64,000 nt of DNA from Symbiodinium kawagutii (taxonomy: Eukaryota > Sar > Dinophyceae > Suessiales > Symbiodiniaceae). The position numbers were made by a program, and so were the translations under genes. Shown here piece after piece: positions 41,101 through 52,304 of the stretch. Location of the stretch: NCBI GenBank assembly GCA_009767595.1, contig VSDK01015795.1:635591-699590 (forward strand), written 5' to 3'. The notes beneath the pieces were generated by a model. That model did not search any database. It was not told the DNA's origin and was given only the letters and a program-made list of their open reading frames with translations. Every line of letters begins with the position of its first letter. Within the stretch, counting starts at the first letter, position 1.

Positions 41101-44100
41101 TCCAACCAATATGTCAAGCTGTACTTCAAGCTCCACATATCTTGATATATCCCGCATCTTGGTTACTTCTAGACGACCTGCACCTGCGATACAGCCCCAC
41201 ATCTTGGGCCGACACGTGTAACCCTGGCCTCGGTGTATGTTAGACGAGCAAACGGCTCGGCCAACAAATTCTCCAAGCGCTTGATCAGCCTGAGCTCCGG
41301 CAGGCACATCTGGTGAGCGGTTGGCAGTGAACCCATGAACCATGAGGTCGCCATGTGAATCAACCATGATCAACCACCAATTAACCATCATGAACCCAGT
41401 AAATTCACCATCATGATCCATTATCAGCGAGTCATTAGCTAATTCTGGATTACTCACTATTAGTTTATTATTCGCTGCTGAGTCATTAGCTAGTCATGAA
41501 CCATCATGAAGCGTGAATTTAGCATCAATAAACCACTAACAATCATGAATTGACCGTTGACAAGCCATTCTTAAGCATGATCAATCATTTCATCAGCCAG
41601 CAATCAACCGCAATAAACAACTATGATATTTATCAAGCCACCGAATTTGGGTGAAACAGATGAGACCCGCCAAAGAAGACAAATGCAAATCTGAGATCAT
41701 CTGAGCTTCTAACCCTTTCTCAATCTTGTCATCAAAAAATTCCAGGTCCTTCAGAGAGGGAGTGGCATGGCCCCGGATTCTCCTTTGTAGGATTCTTGCA
41801 CTGTCGTCTACTTCAAGAAGGGCAATGACATTGAAAACTAGCCTTGAAATCTGACGAGCTAGAAACGGATACTGACTTTACAAATTCGACAAATTTACTT
41901 CTCTGGTCAACGGGATGCTCCGGACTGCAAGTTTTCATCGGAATCTGGTTTCCCCGTCCGCACGGTTGTGCACCATGGCATATTTCACGCAGTACTTCAA
42001 GTAGTCCTGTGCATGTTCAAGGAGAGACGAGTCTGTCAAACCCACACATATCGGCACTGCCTGCAATGTGATGGCTACCCTCAGCTCCAGAAAATGACGA
42101 TGCTGGAAAGATCACTGGTTCTAGTTTGTTGCAGCACCCCGACTTGTTGGACAACAAACACCACTGCAGCGTCAGGGGCGGCCTCCGCAAGGGTCATATC
42201 ATCGAAGATATCCGCAAAAGCCAGCTCCGGTTCAATCATCCAAAACTCGGCCAAGTGCCTGCCGTTGCAGTTTGTCCATGGTGATGCCTACAAGAACCAT
42301 CCAAGAATAAGCATTGTTCATAGGGACACCATGGGAAACCAAGTATAGGGGGTTCACCCCATTTTTGGGCCCAAGTATTCTTGACTGGTGTTTAAGCCTT
42401 GGATCTAGTGTTGCTCAACCATGCGCGGTGGGCCCCCAACCACTAGTAACATCTTAGAACTGTTGCTTTGCAAGTAACTTCGCTTAACTATGACCACTTA
42501 ACGAGCCTTGACTAAGTACCAGCTGTTAGTTCACCACTTAACGAGGCTACCAGAGATGGGGACCTCCAACAGCCCCCCAGCTGTGAACATCGAGCCCCAT
42601 CCCACAGCTGCAGTGCCTGGAGGTGTGACTGTTCTCTGCCCTGAAGGTTGGACCAAAAGTGTAGACCTGCCGTGGCCGTGGCGGGGGGGGGGCCCCCCCC
42701 CAGTGGTCGGCCTGACAGCTCCGTTTTGGGCAGATTTTTCATGCTGAGTTCATGGGTGAACTGATGGTTGGCATGAAAAAATTCATGGGGAGCTTGTGGG
42801 GTGAAATCATCATTCAGGGTGAATTGATGATGGATGATCGAAATATCTGGGTTTTGATGAACCATGTAGTAGTGATCCTCAATGTGTTTTCATGGTTCTC
42901 TAACCGGCTCATGGTGAAACAACCTTTCGGCATCAAGGTTCAACCACCGCAACTTCGGTCCAACAAATTGAGGCACTCAGAAACCAACGGATCAGCAGTG
43001 CCATGGTGGGCTACAGGTCATCCATTTCTCGGTGCTTCGAACCGGAAGCTACGAACGGTTCAGGTGACCGGAAAACACGATGGACTCCAACCCATACTCA
43101 CGCACAGAATGGGTGACTTGGTGTTCAGTTTTAATTTGCCATTAGTTAATCACAATTTAATCACAAAGTACTTAATTATCAATCGATCAACAAGTTTACT
43201 ATTCTAATTGATAAACCAACCTTTAGTCAAGCATCAATCATATTGATTGACCACTATGATTCACTCGCTAATTGTCAAATAAGTGGAATAACTAATTAAC
43301 AACTGATGGATAACTATTCTACCTAGCATTTGGCTGTGGGTCAAAACCCTTAGTCCCCCCGGTTCCCCTATCATTAACCATTGTTTCCCTTATTATTGCT
43401 GGTCATTATCCCCCCTTATTGGCTGGTTAAGAGCTTGACCCCTAGCCATCTGGTCAGAACACCGCAAGTATCTCCGAATCACTTCCCCTTTAAAAGGCCT
43501 GGCGCCAAGGGATCGCCCAGCGCCCTCCCAACAGCCAGGCCCTCCGCCTTGGACAGAGAGCAGCAGTAGTTCTCCACAGATAGCCTGAAGTCACGAGGCA
43601 CCGGGAGAGAACCAGTCGCAAGCAATGGTGAGTTCTAGCTGGATAATGGTGAATTGTAGCTGGTTAATGCTGAATTCTAGCTGGTTGATGGTTGATAATA
43701 ATTAAGTTGATTATGGTTTAAAATAAGTTGATAATGGTTGATAATAAGTTGACTAGTGGTGAGTTCTAGCTGGTGGTAAATGAACTGGTCAATGGTTGAC
43801 AATAGGTTGATGGTTCATGATGGTTCTAGCTGGTTGATGGTGATAACAAATGCTGAACTAGCTGGTCGATGTCAGCCAGTTACCCACCCAAAAAGGGGTT
43901 CACATCTCAGCAGTTGGACCACGAGCCGGCCATGGCTATGGGGTGTGAACACAGCCAGTAGGGTACAGGCGACCCACTCATCAAACACGACCCAACTGTT
44001 GAAATGATCTGCAAAAACGGACAAGTTTTGCATGTGGAGCATCACCTATCGCACTAACTCTGCATCACTTTTAGTCATGCTTGAAAATTGAGGTACACAA

Positions 44101-47100
44101 GGTACCAAACAAAAGTTGCATCCTTGCAAAACATGGTTGACAGTGTCAATTCCTATGGTTGATAATGCTTATGAATTGCCAAACGGTTAATCTAGCAATG
44201 GATACTGTGGTGATGCTCCGGCCACAGCGGCTCTAAGGGCATGGCTGGCCGCTGACCGTCAAGTAGGCAGGCTTCTGGAAGAAGTCTTTGGAGTAATCAA
44301 ACTGCGCGAATCGGAAAAGCTGGACAGTCACTCAGAAGTCATTCCTACAGTAGAAACTAACCGTTCTAAGTGAAACGAAGAAAACGACCAAGGAGGTCAA
44401 CAGGTGGTAGAACCACTGTCAATCACTCAGAAAAGCCTTCGGACAGCACATGGCCTTTGAAAACAAAGCTGCAAATGGCTTTTTTCTAAGCTGGCAAACC
44501 CTGGAAACGAAAGACAAAACTCAAATGTTGATGTTGTATTCTGTCCTGTTGGACCTGTTGGACATGCTGTTTATACCTCTATTGGTTATATTGGTTTAGC
44601 ATACTCCCTGAACAGCTTGGAACTAGCTCACTTCAGCGCACCTTGCCGTTCACCATGGGGAGGGGCTTGCCGTCTTTCTCAGCATCTGCCATCATGGTCG
44701 TTACCTGGAACCTCAGCAGTTGGTCACGGAATTTTCCACTGCAGAGATGGACATATGATATAACCCCCTTGGGGTAGTTGCTAACCATGGTTACTTGTCA
44801 GTTACTAGGTGGGGATGAGCATCCAAGTACCAGGCCAGAATTTTCCAGCTTCGATTGTTTGCAAAAACCGTTGACTTGTTCGGTCGTTCCACATGTTTTC
44901 TATTCCTGACAACTAACTAAAGTTTATGTTGTTCACAAAAATTACCTTTTTTGGAAATAGCTATATGTATTCATTCACAATAGGGCGAAATTCGTGCGGT
45001 TCCTGCAAATCGACCACCATTACAAAGTCTGCATGCAAGCGGCATCTCTCCAGCACCCTCACAGTCCGCAGCCGTGATCAGGGGGGTATGAACCTGGTCC
45101 GGCCATGATCATGGCGGTTTTGCCGCAAAGACGGACTGACCATGCTTGATGGGATGGTAATGATGGAAGGCTTGATCATGATGACAAATGGTGATCAACT
45201 GCTGATGATCGGTAAGGGTTGATAACGATTGATAATGCTGATTCATACTGGTTGATGGTGGAGATGTATATGAGAACAACCATCTGAATTTCCATAAGAT
45301 GGTGTACAGTGTACCCAGAAAAGTTCATGGAAGAACTTGCGATCGTCCTGTGGCCTCAAATGTGCTCAAGCCGCCCTTGAACAGTCACTATGCAGCATAC
45401 TTACCAGCTGACTGATGTGCCAAACACCGGCGCTGTTTCTCGATGCTGAGGCAGCCGGCATACAGAAAACCGTTGGACCTTCCGCAGTGATCGCAACAAT
45501 GGTTGGAAATTGGGACCCAAAATTCCGAGAAATCAGTCAGCACTAAATCTTGGGACGTGAAATCGTCTGAAAAAATCGAGCAACACTAAATCTTGGGACA
45601 TCTTGGGGCAAATCCTCTGAATGCTTGTCCAAACATGGTCTTCTTGGGAGGGTCGCTTGGCATGGCACCCTGAAACGCCGGCCTAAAGAATTCATGTGTT
45701 GCTTGGGCAAGAGCTGCACGAACACGCGCAACCTTTGGCATGGGATGACTCACCGTGGCAACCCAGTTGTGCGGAAAAACCACCAGGTCTAGTTGGTTTG
45801 CCTGTGAAAACTGGTGGTTTGAGCTTCCAAGTTTTGTTTACCGAATTTTGAAAGCCGGGACTTGCTAGACAAATCCTGGCTCAAATATATTTGTTCACAC
45901 AGCATCTCAAGTGGATTGAACTTGTGAAACAAATCCATCTGCCTTCGTCTGTTTTTCATGAAAATGTCGGTAGATTCAACTCGCTACGTGAAGGTATCAA
46001 GCGTTTGCTTCGTTCAAAGTGAAGAACTGGGTGAGGCACGCTACCAATCAGATTGGACCGCGGTCGCAAATGTGCAATGGATCGTAAGAACCTGCAGCTC
46101 AGCGTGCCGGAGGATGGCATCCAAAAAGTGCTGTCCCCCGAAGCATCCAGGGTCTCCCTGCGGATTAATGGACAATTTGGGGGCTCTTCTGGGCGCCGCA
46201 ACCCGCAGGCACATGGAAGCTGGTTGCATGAACCAACCCATGGATCAACTTCGCCCAAAAAACCGTGGCCGAGGTCGAGACTCGTGGCTGTGGCCTTTCT
46301 TGGACAAGGGATAGTCCTCTCCAGTCACTCGGGGGTGTAGCTGTCTGTCGGCATAGGCCCGTGCTTAAGGCAAAAACTCTTAGATTTTGGGGGGTACAAG
46401 TGGGGTACAATTCATTTACATTCATTTACGGATACCCAGAAACCCAGTACCAATAAAACGAGCAAAACCTCCAGCAAGCCAACAAAACCAGTGACTTGCA
46501 CAGAGTTTTTCACATCATGCATCGCCAATTCTATCGTATTTGCTGTGTCCAGTGGGCCTCTCCAACCTCTCAGGGCACTCCTTCGCATCAACTCCTCCAA
46601 AGAGGACGACTTCTGTGCCAGCCTCCTGTCGCCCAAAGGATACACTTTAGGCATCTTGAGGCCGAGCCGGGTAGACGAAAGCGAAGGGTTTGCAGATTAA
46701 AAAAGCAGAATCGACATGATCTAAAGATATTGGCACGAGGGTAAGGATCAGAGCCAGCATGGCGATGGTGGTGGTCGTGGTGGTGATGATGATGATGATG
46801 ATGATGATGATGAGAATTGTTGACAACGATCTTGTTCCAGGGCAATCATGACCGAAGGCCAGCCGAAAGGAAGGACCGGAGGATCGAACCTTACCCTTAC
46901 CCCAACACTCTATTACGAGGTGAAGGGGGGAAGTGAAGGAACGTGTGATAAACTACGCCTTTGGGCACAGGTCTAGCTGCAGCATCGCTAGAGCAAAGGT
47001 AACTCAACTAGCCATCGCTGGCTGTCCAGATTAACGTGGTTGATAGTACTTTATAGTAGTTAATGATGGTTCATAGTGCTTAGTAATGGTTGATAAGTGA

Positions 47101-50100
47101 TTAAAAGTGCTTGATCGTGGGTTGATTTGGCTGTTGAACTTTGATGGAACTTCAATGCTTGGGCCGATTCCCCTGGAATCTGAGTGCAACATTTATGGTT
47201 CGGATGTGGGGTTCAGGAAGGTTGATGATAATCATGCTTGATGCAGGTGGGTCAAAGATGGTTAATGGTGGAAGCTATTTCCCCTCTTGCAAACTAACCT
47301 GGAAGCTGAAAATCACCATTTTCATGGGTAAAACGGTAAAACTATGATAAATCATGGCTTATAATTATAATACTTTCATATACTTTCCAGGTTAGGGACT
47401 GCCGGAGTGTACATCCATTGTTCGCAGCGCGCATCTCTGAGCTGAAAAAACGAACCCACGCCTTGACAAGCAGCTCAACTGCTTGATTCTTTCCAGGAGA
47501 CGTTACGATCTGCGCAGCGAAACGAAAGAAGCGATCTTGGTCGACAGAGCTTTAGGCTTAGGGTTTATGATGGTTTGTGGTTAGGGTTTATGATGGTTTA
47601 TGGTTAGGGTTTAGGGCTTCCAAATGGTCTAAATATACTGATTCAGCTTGGCTCACCACATGTTCGAGAGAATGACCTACGGTTGCACAGCATTGCTGAA
47701 ATTCCCAGCGCGTCAATCTCGCCCACCTCGCCGATGCATTTCATCGAAGCTCCAGTTCCAACTTTGCCCTTCAAACCTTGCTGGCACCGTCACCAGAGAC
47801 TGCTTTTTTGTGCAAAACAAATCACACTCCTGGACTGATGATCTTTCATACAATGGTTAATCCATAGTTGAATGGATCGACAGAATCATGGGAGCCCTTT
47901 TCACGCCAACTTACGGCTGCTGTGTGAAACCTGAACTGTAGAAAGCGCCTTGTCCTTGACCTCTTTGGTCAAATCATGAGGCTGTTGCAGGATCATCTTA
48001 GAACCTCCTTCTTCTCTTCTCACTTTGCCCTTGGACAGATGTGGACCCAGCTGCAAACAGATCCTTCACAATCTGCGGAAAATCCTCACGATGCTTCAGC
48101 TCGTCTTGTACGACCTTTGATGCTTCTCCATAAGACTTGCACGCATCTTTCAACCGCTGTAGATCTTTCAAGATCGCCGCCTCCGCGATTGCCACGAAGT
48201 CTTTGTCATTGATCATGTCCTCTCCAACATGCACAGCCCTGCTAGCCTAAAAACGCAACATGAAAATGCTGGACCATAACTTGGGATCTGCATGAGGCGT
48301 GACTCCATATTGGTGTTTCTGAGATTAGGGTACCCCAGGTACCCCGAAATCATCCAATACAAAGCATTCACTATAAATTATAAACCAACAATTTTTGGCG
48401 GTCCCAATTTTCAGAAACCTCCATATGTTACTGATGTTTCAACTCACAGTGATGGTTTCCGCACTCGTTTCGCTGCACAAGGCAGCCCATGTCAAGACCT
48501 GGGACCTTCACCGGTGAGCGGTGGGGGGAGCCCTCCCCTGTCCTGCAACACTTCTGCCAGGATGCCAACCACTCCGTTGACTTGCCAGCGATGAGCCAGG
48601 TCAAGAGCTGCCAAGACATCTGGAACTGCCATGGGTTCAAGGCGACTGGAACAGGTGTAGAGAGTCTCCAGGAACAGCACAAGGGCGCTGCTGCTGGTGT
48701 CTCTCACTTCGATTTCTCGGGTTCCACCTTCTCTCATAGGTGACTGGAGCATAGCTCTTAGCACAGGAGAGGCCTCGACCAACACCAGGGAATGGGCTGT
48801 CACCGGCTTGTCAGCTGCTTGGAAAGTCACATCGTGTGATGACGTTGAATCCAGCACACGTTCCCACAGATCCACCACGCTCTTGTCGACGCTGACTTCG
48901 TGGCGCTGGTTTGACAAACTTTCCACCGAAGCGATGGTCATACGATGCTTGGCTTCAGACAGGAGATCTCGTGGAAATGACGCGTGCTTCCGTTGATAAG
49001 CTGTCTTCATCCAGACCGTGATTAAGCTGAAGGCCGAGTGTCCCGCCAGAGAAATTTGGACCTCCTTCGCTCTGACTTTGGAACTCAAAACGTCTGGCAA
49101 GGTTCGGGTTGGATCAGCACCATTGCGGACAAGCCACTCGATGATGTCCACATATTTTTTGTTTTTCTTCTTCACCAGCCGATAGATCGCCATCATCAGG
49201 GGAGTCATTCCTGGATCAACCGGATGGGCTTTGTTCCAATCGATTTTGGCGACAGGAAGCTTTCGCAAAGTCTCTAAATCAGCTTCCTCCAAAGCAGCCC
49301 AAACCACATGCTGCAGGTTGTCTAGGGCTGCAAGCGGCATGGCGTGGTGAATTTTGGTGTGCAGCTGTGCTAACTCATCTGCAGGATGCCTCTGGGTGCG
49401 TGCTCAACAACAACGTGTGTCTGTGTTTGTCTATGTTTGCTAGCAATTTTGCACGGGGCACTGTTAGGAATGTAACCCTACGAACATCTCGGGTCCAAGC
49501 ACTCAGAAGGCTGCAAAACGCAAAGCTGTGGGTTGTTGGATTCCAGGTCACCAATTCGGACGCAAAATCTTCACCATCGAAAAGGGCAGAAAACAACGAG
49601 CCGCTGCGCAATCACAACGAGCCGCACAGCTGAGGGTGTCACTGTCAAATCCCTTTGCACCGGCCGCGATCACCACCTGCGATGTTTGATCAAGGGGAAG
49701 CAGAGTCAAGGAATCATCCTGAGCTCTAAGCATTTGAAGCTGTGAACTGAGTTGGCATCGCCAGCTCGATACCTGGATGTCCAGAGGGATGGAGCCGTCA
49801 TTCAGTTGGATGAAGTAGAGCTGGCCTTTGTCCGCCTCGGGTGGTGGCGTCAACAAGGTCTATAAGCTGCTTCATAAGCTGCTTCATTGGCTGGTGGATA
49901 AGCTAGCTAAACTCGACCATGGGATCATCATGATCTGTGGCTCACAGGGGTTAATTGACGCTGAATTCAAGAAAGTAAGTAGAGTAAATACACGTTTTGT
50001 ATACCAAGGAAAGAGTTCCAACCACACCAGCCAGCGATGATGTTTCCCTTGCTACCTGAACACAGATCTATAGCGCTCAGTCATAAGCACCGGCCTCTCT

Positions 50101-50130
50101 GACTGTCTTCACCCACCCGCAGATACTGAC
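38168..50130 (-). CDS. Asparaginyl-tRNA synthetase, bacterial type, at least 27 micro-exons
   Basis: Charges tRNA-Asn with asparagine (class II synthetase). Exons: 50130-50095, 49835-49773, 49676-49628, 47761-47727, 47509-47462, 46340-46282, 46091-46040, 45732-45667, 45093-45044, 44711-44642, 44301-44246, 43584-43548, 42666-42617, 42258-42183, 42006-41959, 41748-41714, 41289-41229, 40918-40874, 40653-40594, 40325-40287, 40210-40178, 39951-39901, 39517-39489, 38772-38713, 38640-38566, 38297-38253, 38192-38168. They sum to 1353 bp, in phase throughout: 450 aa, against about 466 for bacterial AsnRS. The OB fold has FIQLNDGS, motif 1 has [11 protein letters not shown], motif 2 has GPTFRAENS, and motif 3 has GFGLGFERL. 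The end reads PRYPGHAEF. Donors are 12 GT, 13 GC and 1 GA. The N-terminus upstream of 50130 is unresolved. An organellar role is inferred from the bacterial type. Confidence 0.88.
43332..43447 (+). repeat. Foldback element, family C, in an AsnRS intron
   Basis: GGCTGTGGGTCAAAACCCTT to GCTTGACCCCTAGCC. It sits in the intron 43547-42667. Confidence 0.75.
46412..46654 (-). CDS. Small putative membrane protein nested in an AsnRS intron
   Basis: This is an intronless ATG-to-stop frame of 80 aa. Residues 1-55 are charged ([16 protein letters not shown]) and about 56-76 form a strongly hydrophobic segment ([15 protein letters not shown]) close to the C-terminus, as in tail-anchored proteins. It lies on the same strand inside the AsnRS intron 47461-46341. 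The bases before the ATG end in GGCCTCAAG, which weakly resembles the end of the dinoflagellate spliced leader (GGCTCAAG). The family is unknown, and it could be chance. Confidence 0.4.
   Translation of the reverse strand: MPKVYPLGDRRLAQKSSSLEELMRRSALRGWRGPLDTANTIELAMHDVKNSVQVTGFVGLLEVLLVLLVLGFWVSVNECK
46773..46813. repeat. (GAT)n / (GGT)n trinucleotide microsatellite
   Basis: About 10 GAT units follow GGTGGT units, inside an AsnRS intron. It gives a spurious poly-histidine frame on the minus strand. Confidence 0.9.
47553..47622. repeat. Interstitial TTTAGGG-like tract
   Basis: Five TTAGGGTTTA / TTTAGGG units are mixed with ATGATGGTTTATGG. TTTAGGG is the telomere unit reported for dinoflagellates. 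Here it is short, degenerate and intronic. Confidence 0.5.
47901..49340 (-). CDS. Ankyrin-BTB protein, nested inside an AsnRS intron
   Basis: The ATG at 49340 starts exon 1 (49340-48543, 266 codons). A helical N-terminus is followed by an ankyrin unit ([12 protein letters not shown] ... [16 protein letters not shown], residues about 44-80) and a BTB fold ([20 protein letters not shown], residues about 168-265). Intron 1 (48542-48247) is GA-AG and contains a family A element. Exon 2 (48246-48052) adds a helical stretch. A 55-bp GC-AG intron (48051-47997) then leads to exon 3 (47996-47901), giving 362 aa. If that small intron is not spliced, the protein ends at 47998 with 348 aa. BTB domains mediate dimers and substrate binding for ubiquitin ligases; the role here is unknown. 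The whole gene lies within the AsnRS intron 49627-47762. Confidence 0.78.
48311..48422 (+). repeat. Foldback element, family A, in an ankyrin-BTB intron, ATAT target duplication
   Basis: TGGTGTTTCTGAGATTAGGG to TTTTCAGAAACCTCC, flanked by ATAT at 48307-48310 and 48423-48426. It occupies 112 of the 296 bp of the intron. Confidence 0.78.
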
Positions 50131-50262
50131 CTCAGCATTGGAAGCAGCACGAAACTTCAGGATGAACTGCAGGTTGAAGAAATGCCATTCATCCCCTGCT
50201 GAGTGTACGATGAGTTAATTGTTCGACAGATTTATGTGTCACCAAGTCCGTCCTGCAATTGA

Positions 50263-50660
50263 AAATGCCTCCTGTCTCAACTGCTAAAACCCATGAGAAT
50301 TGGGAGGTGGAAACAACCCCGGAGGTACGTCTCAAGCGGACAAACAGCGATGCACGGTCAACCGAACTGCGTCAGTTGCAACTCACAGCACCAGGTCCCA
50401 CAGCATGCGTCTACAGCCGCGGAGCCTCCCAACTACTTGTGTCCTTCAACCTGATTTCTAACGATTCCGCTTTGGAAGGCCTTGCTGGGGTGCTTTGGAT
50501 TAGAAGCCAGCCTGCGCTAGCCAGCCTTGCAAATGATTCGATTTGGATGGTTGGGAGGGCCGTTGTGATGGGTTGGGGGTGCATTCGTAGTGAAAGCCTC
50601 GACTGGTATCAACAGAAGCTGGCAAAGATATATCAACTGAACTACAACAATCTTGGCTGA
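50263..50660 (+). other. Possible plus-strand start exon, unknown gene
   Basis: An ATG at 50263 opens a frame beginning PPVSTAKTHENWEVETTPE that meets a strong donor-like GAG|GTACGT. It would be divergent from AsnRS. The rest of the 133-codon frame is less convincing. No family is recognised. Confidence 0.25.
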
Positions 50661-50868
50661 TCAAACACTTGATATCATTCTGAACAATACTTGGATGTGC
50701 AGTTGGGGTTGGGATATAACCCCCTGGTAATCAAACCCATCATAGAGCGGCCGAACGAGCATCTAGTTCACCACGCTGAGCAAGCAGAAAAACTCAGGCC
50801 GAACATCCACCAGCTGCGGACTTTCTGAGTTCTGCCAGCATTTCGTTGGAACCCTCCTGGTAGCTCCC

Positions 50869-51021
50869 AACCGCTCCCCCAGCAGTGACAAGTTGGGCTA
50901 AAACTCCAACTCCCAACTCCCTACAGCTTTTAGTTAACCCTAGTCAAGTCAGTTGTAAATCAACTTCCTAGTGGTTAGTTGTAAATCAACTAACCCAAGT
51001 GGTTGGGTGCCCACCATGTAC
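50869..51021 (+). repeat. Foldback element, family B (diverged, expanded)
   Basis: It contains AGTTAACCCTAGTC and a duplicated TTGTAAATCAACT, and ends TGGTTGGGTGCCCACCATGTACC. Arms are less perfect than in the other copies. Confidence 0.6.
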
Positions 51022-51201
51022 CCCTGGCTCCAAGTCGTCGCTCCAGCCAGGCCGCCTTTTGACCCACCATGGAGGTTCCTTTGTCTTCGGCCGCCACGAT
51101 GCGCTTGATCTCCGTGCGGCCACCAACACAGCTGCTATAACCTGGCGCTGAGCCCTGCGATCCAAGGTGGCCACGAGTCTCTTCAGGTAAAGATCTGCCA
51201 T
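51010..51201 (-). CDS. Possible N-terminal exon(s), unknown gene
   Basis: The ATG at 51201 begins a frame MADLYLKRLVATLDRRAQRQ that reaches CAG|GTTATAG. Just downstream a different frame reads VGGRTEIKRIVAAEDKGTSM and on to an arginine-rich end. Either the two are joined by an unusual splice or an indel breaks the frame. It is upstream of AsnRS on the same strand. The family is not recognised. Confidence 0.3.
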
Positions 51202-51660
51202 GATTAAGGAAGGTTGTGGAGGAAGGTTTATTGTCCTATAATCACGATTGATTTGTGTAATATTATTCACTTAACCTCCAGGTAAAGTTGATTATTAACC
51301 TGATCTCATTGAATCAAAGGTTCGTTGGTTCACAATAGTTGCCAACCATGAATGCTCATGATTAATGGTGGTCAATAAGCTGATAATCAAGGCTAGCAAC
51401 GGCCAATGGTTCATCATGCTTGCTGGTTTCTTAGAATGGGCAGGGATTGCCGGCAGTCCGACTCTTTCAATTGGAATCCCTGGAAGTGCTGGATGGTTGG
51501 TAGATTCCAGACTCAAGGCAAGTTTCAAAAGACCTAACTCAGCAAATCATCTGTCCCCTGTCTATTGATATCCACTCACGCTTCTCCACTTGCAAAAACT
51601 CCAACCTCGAAATTCCAGCAGGACCCCAGGCTGGATCAAAACAAGCGAAAGCTGGCAGAT

Positions 51661-51769
51661 GGTGCTTTCTCAAGTCATAGGGGCACCCCTGTTTCTCATC
51701 CAATAGGAATCATTTACATTAGTAACAAGCCAACCATTGCTTGGGGGTCCCTTATGCCTTGAGAAACCT
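51661..51769 (+). repeat. Foldback element, family A
   Basis: GGTGCTTTCTCAAGTCATAG to GCCTTGAGAAACCTC, with the interior TTTACATTAGTAACAAGCCA. Confidence 0.65.
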
Positions 51770-51865
51770 CAAATGGTTTGTTGGTTATGATACCTATTAT
51801 CAACCATTTTTCGTCATCAATAACCCTAAATAGTAATCATTTATACCAACAAACCAACCACTTGC

Positions 51866-51994
51866 AACATGCCGGCTGTACGATCCACCATGGTAGTGGG
51901 CGCTGTGACCGGAGGCGGTTCGGCGGCGGCTTGCACTGCTGCTACCGGTGCAGCAGAACCGGCTGCCACCTCACGGCGCTGGAGCGCCATAGCT
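51866..51994 (-). other. Candidate coding exon, alanine/proline-rich
   Basis: After CCCCAG the minus strand reads MALQRREVAAGSAAPVAAVQ and then a P/A-rich linker up to TTGCAA|GTGG. It might belong with 52235-52304 and 51010-51201 as one minus-strand gene, which is inference. Confidence 0.35.
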
Positions 51995-52234
51995 GGGGAT
52001 TCACCGTGAAAGAATGGGGGGTTGGTTAAAGATGGCATGATTCATGGAGCTGGTTGTATGATTCATAGTATGATACTTCAAATGGATGGTCAATTTTTTG
52101 CAGTCAATGTGATAGTTGATAGTTCAAGTAGTGATTAAAAGGATGGAGAATATGGTGGGAGCAGTATCAAAGTTCCTACTGGTTCATAGTCGCATTGAAT
52201 CAGCGTTCAAGCAGCGAAAAGGGAAATCTCACGC

Positions 52235-52304
52235 CTTGGGAGCGCCAGATTTGGTGCCCTTCACAAAGTCAAAGCCAGATGCCGCCTGGGCACAGCCAGT
52301 CCCC
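52235..52304 (-). other. Candidate coding micro-exon, unknown gene
   Basis: Bounded by CCGCAG|G and CCCAAG|GCGTGA, this 70-bp exon reads TGCAQAASGFDFVKGTKSGA. Both borders follow the AG|G and AAG|GC style of confirmed exons. Confidence 0.4.

Noticed and set aside
42670..42725. G/C homopolymer palindrome as a regulatory structure
   Set aside because: GCGGGGGGGGGGCCCCCCCCC may be a sequencing-prone homopolymer next to an AsnRS acceptor; there is no further support.
44633..44755. A terminal exon ending in a stop after GKVR
   Set aside because: At first it looked like a C-terminus, but it is AsnRS exon 44711-44642 followed by a GT intron. The stop is intronic.
46588..46845. Minus-strand frame with a poly-histidine stretch
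   Set aside because: It is produced by the (GAT)n microsatellite and overlaps the better small ORF in another frame.
47553..47622. A telomere or chromosome end
   Set aside because: Only a few degenerate TTTAGGG units in the middle of a gene intron.
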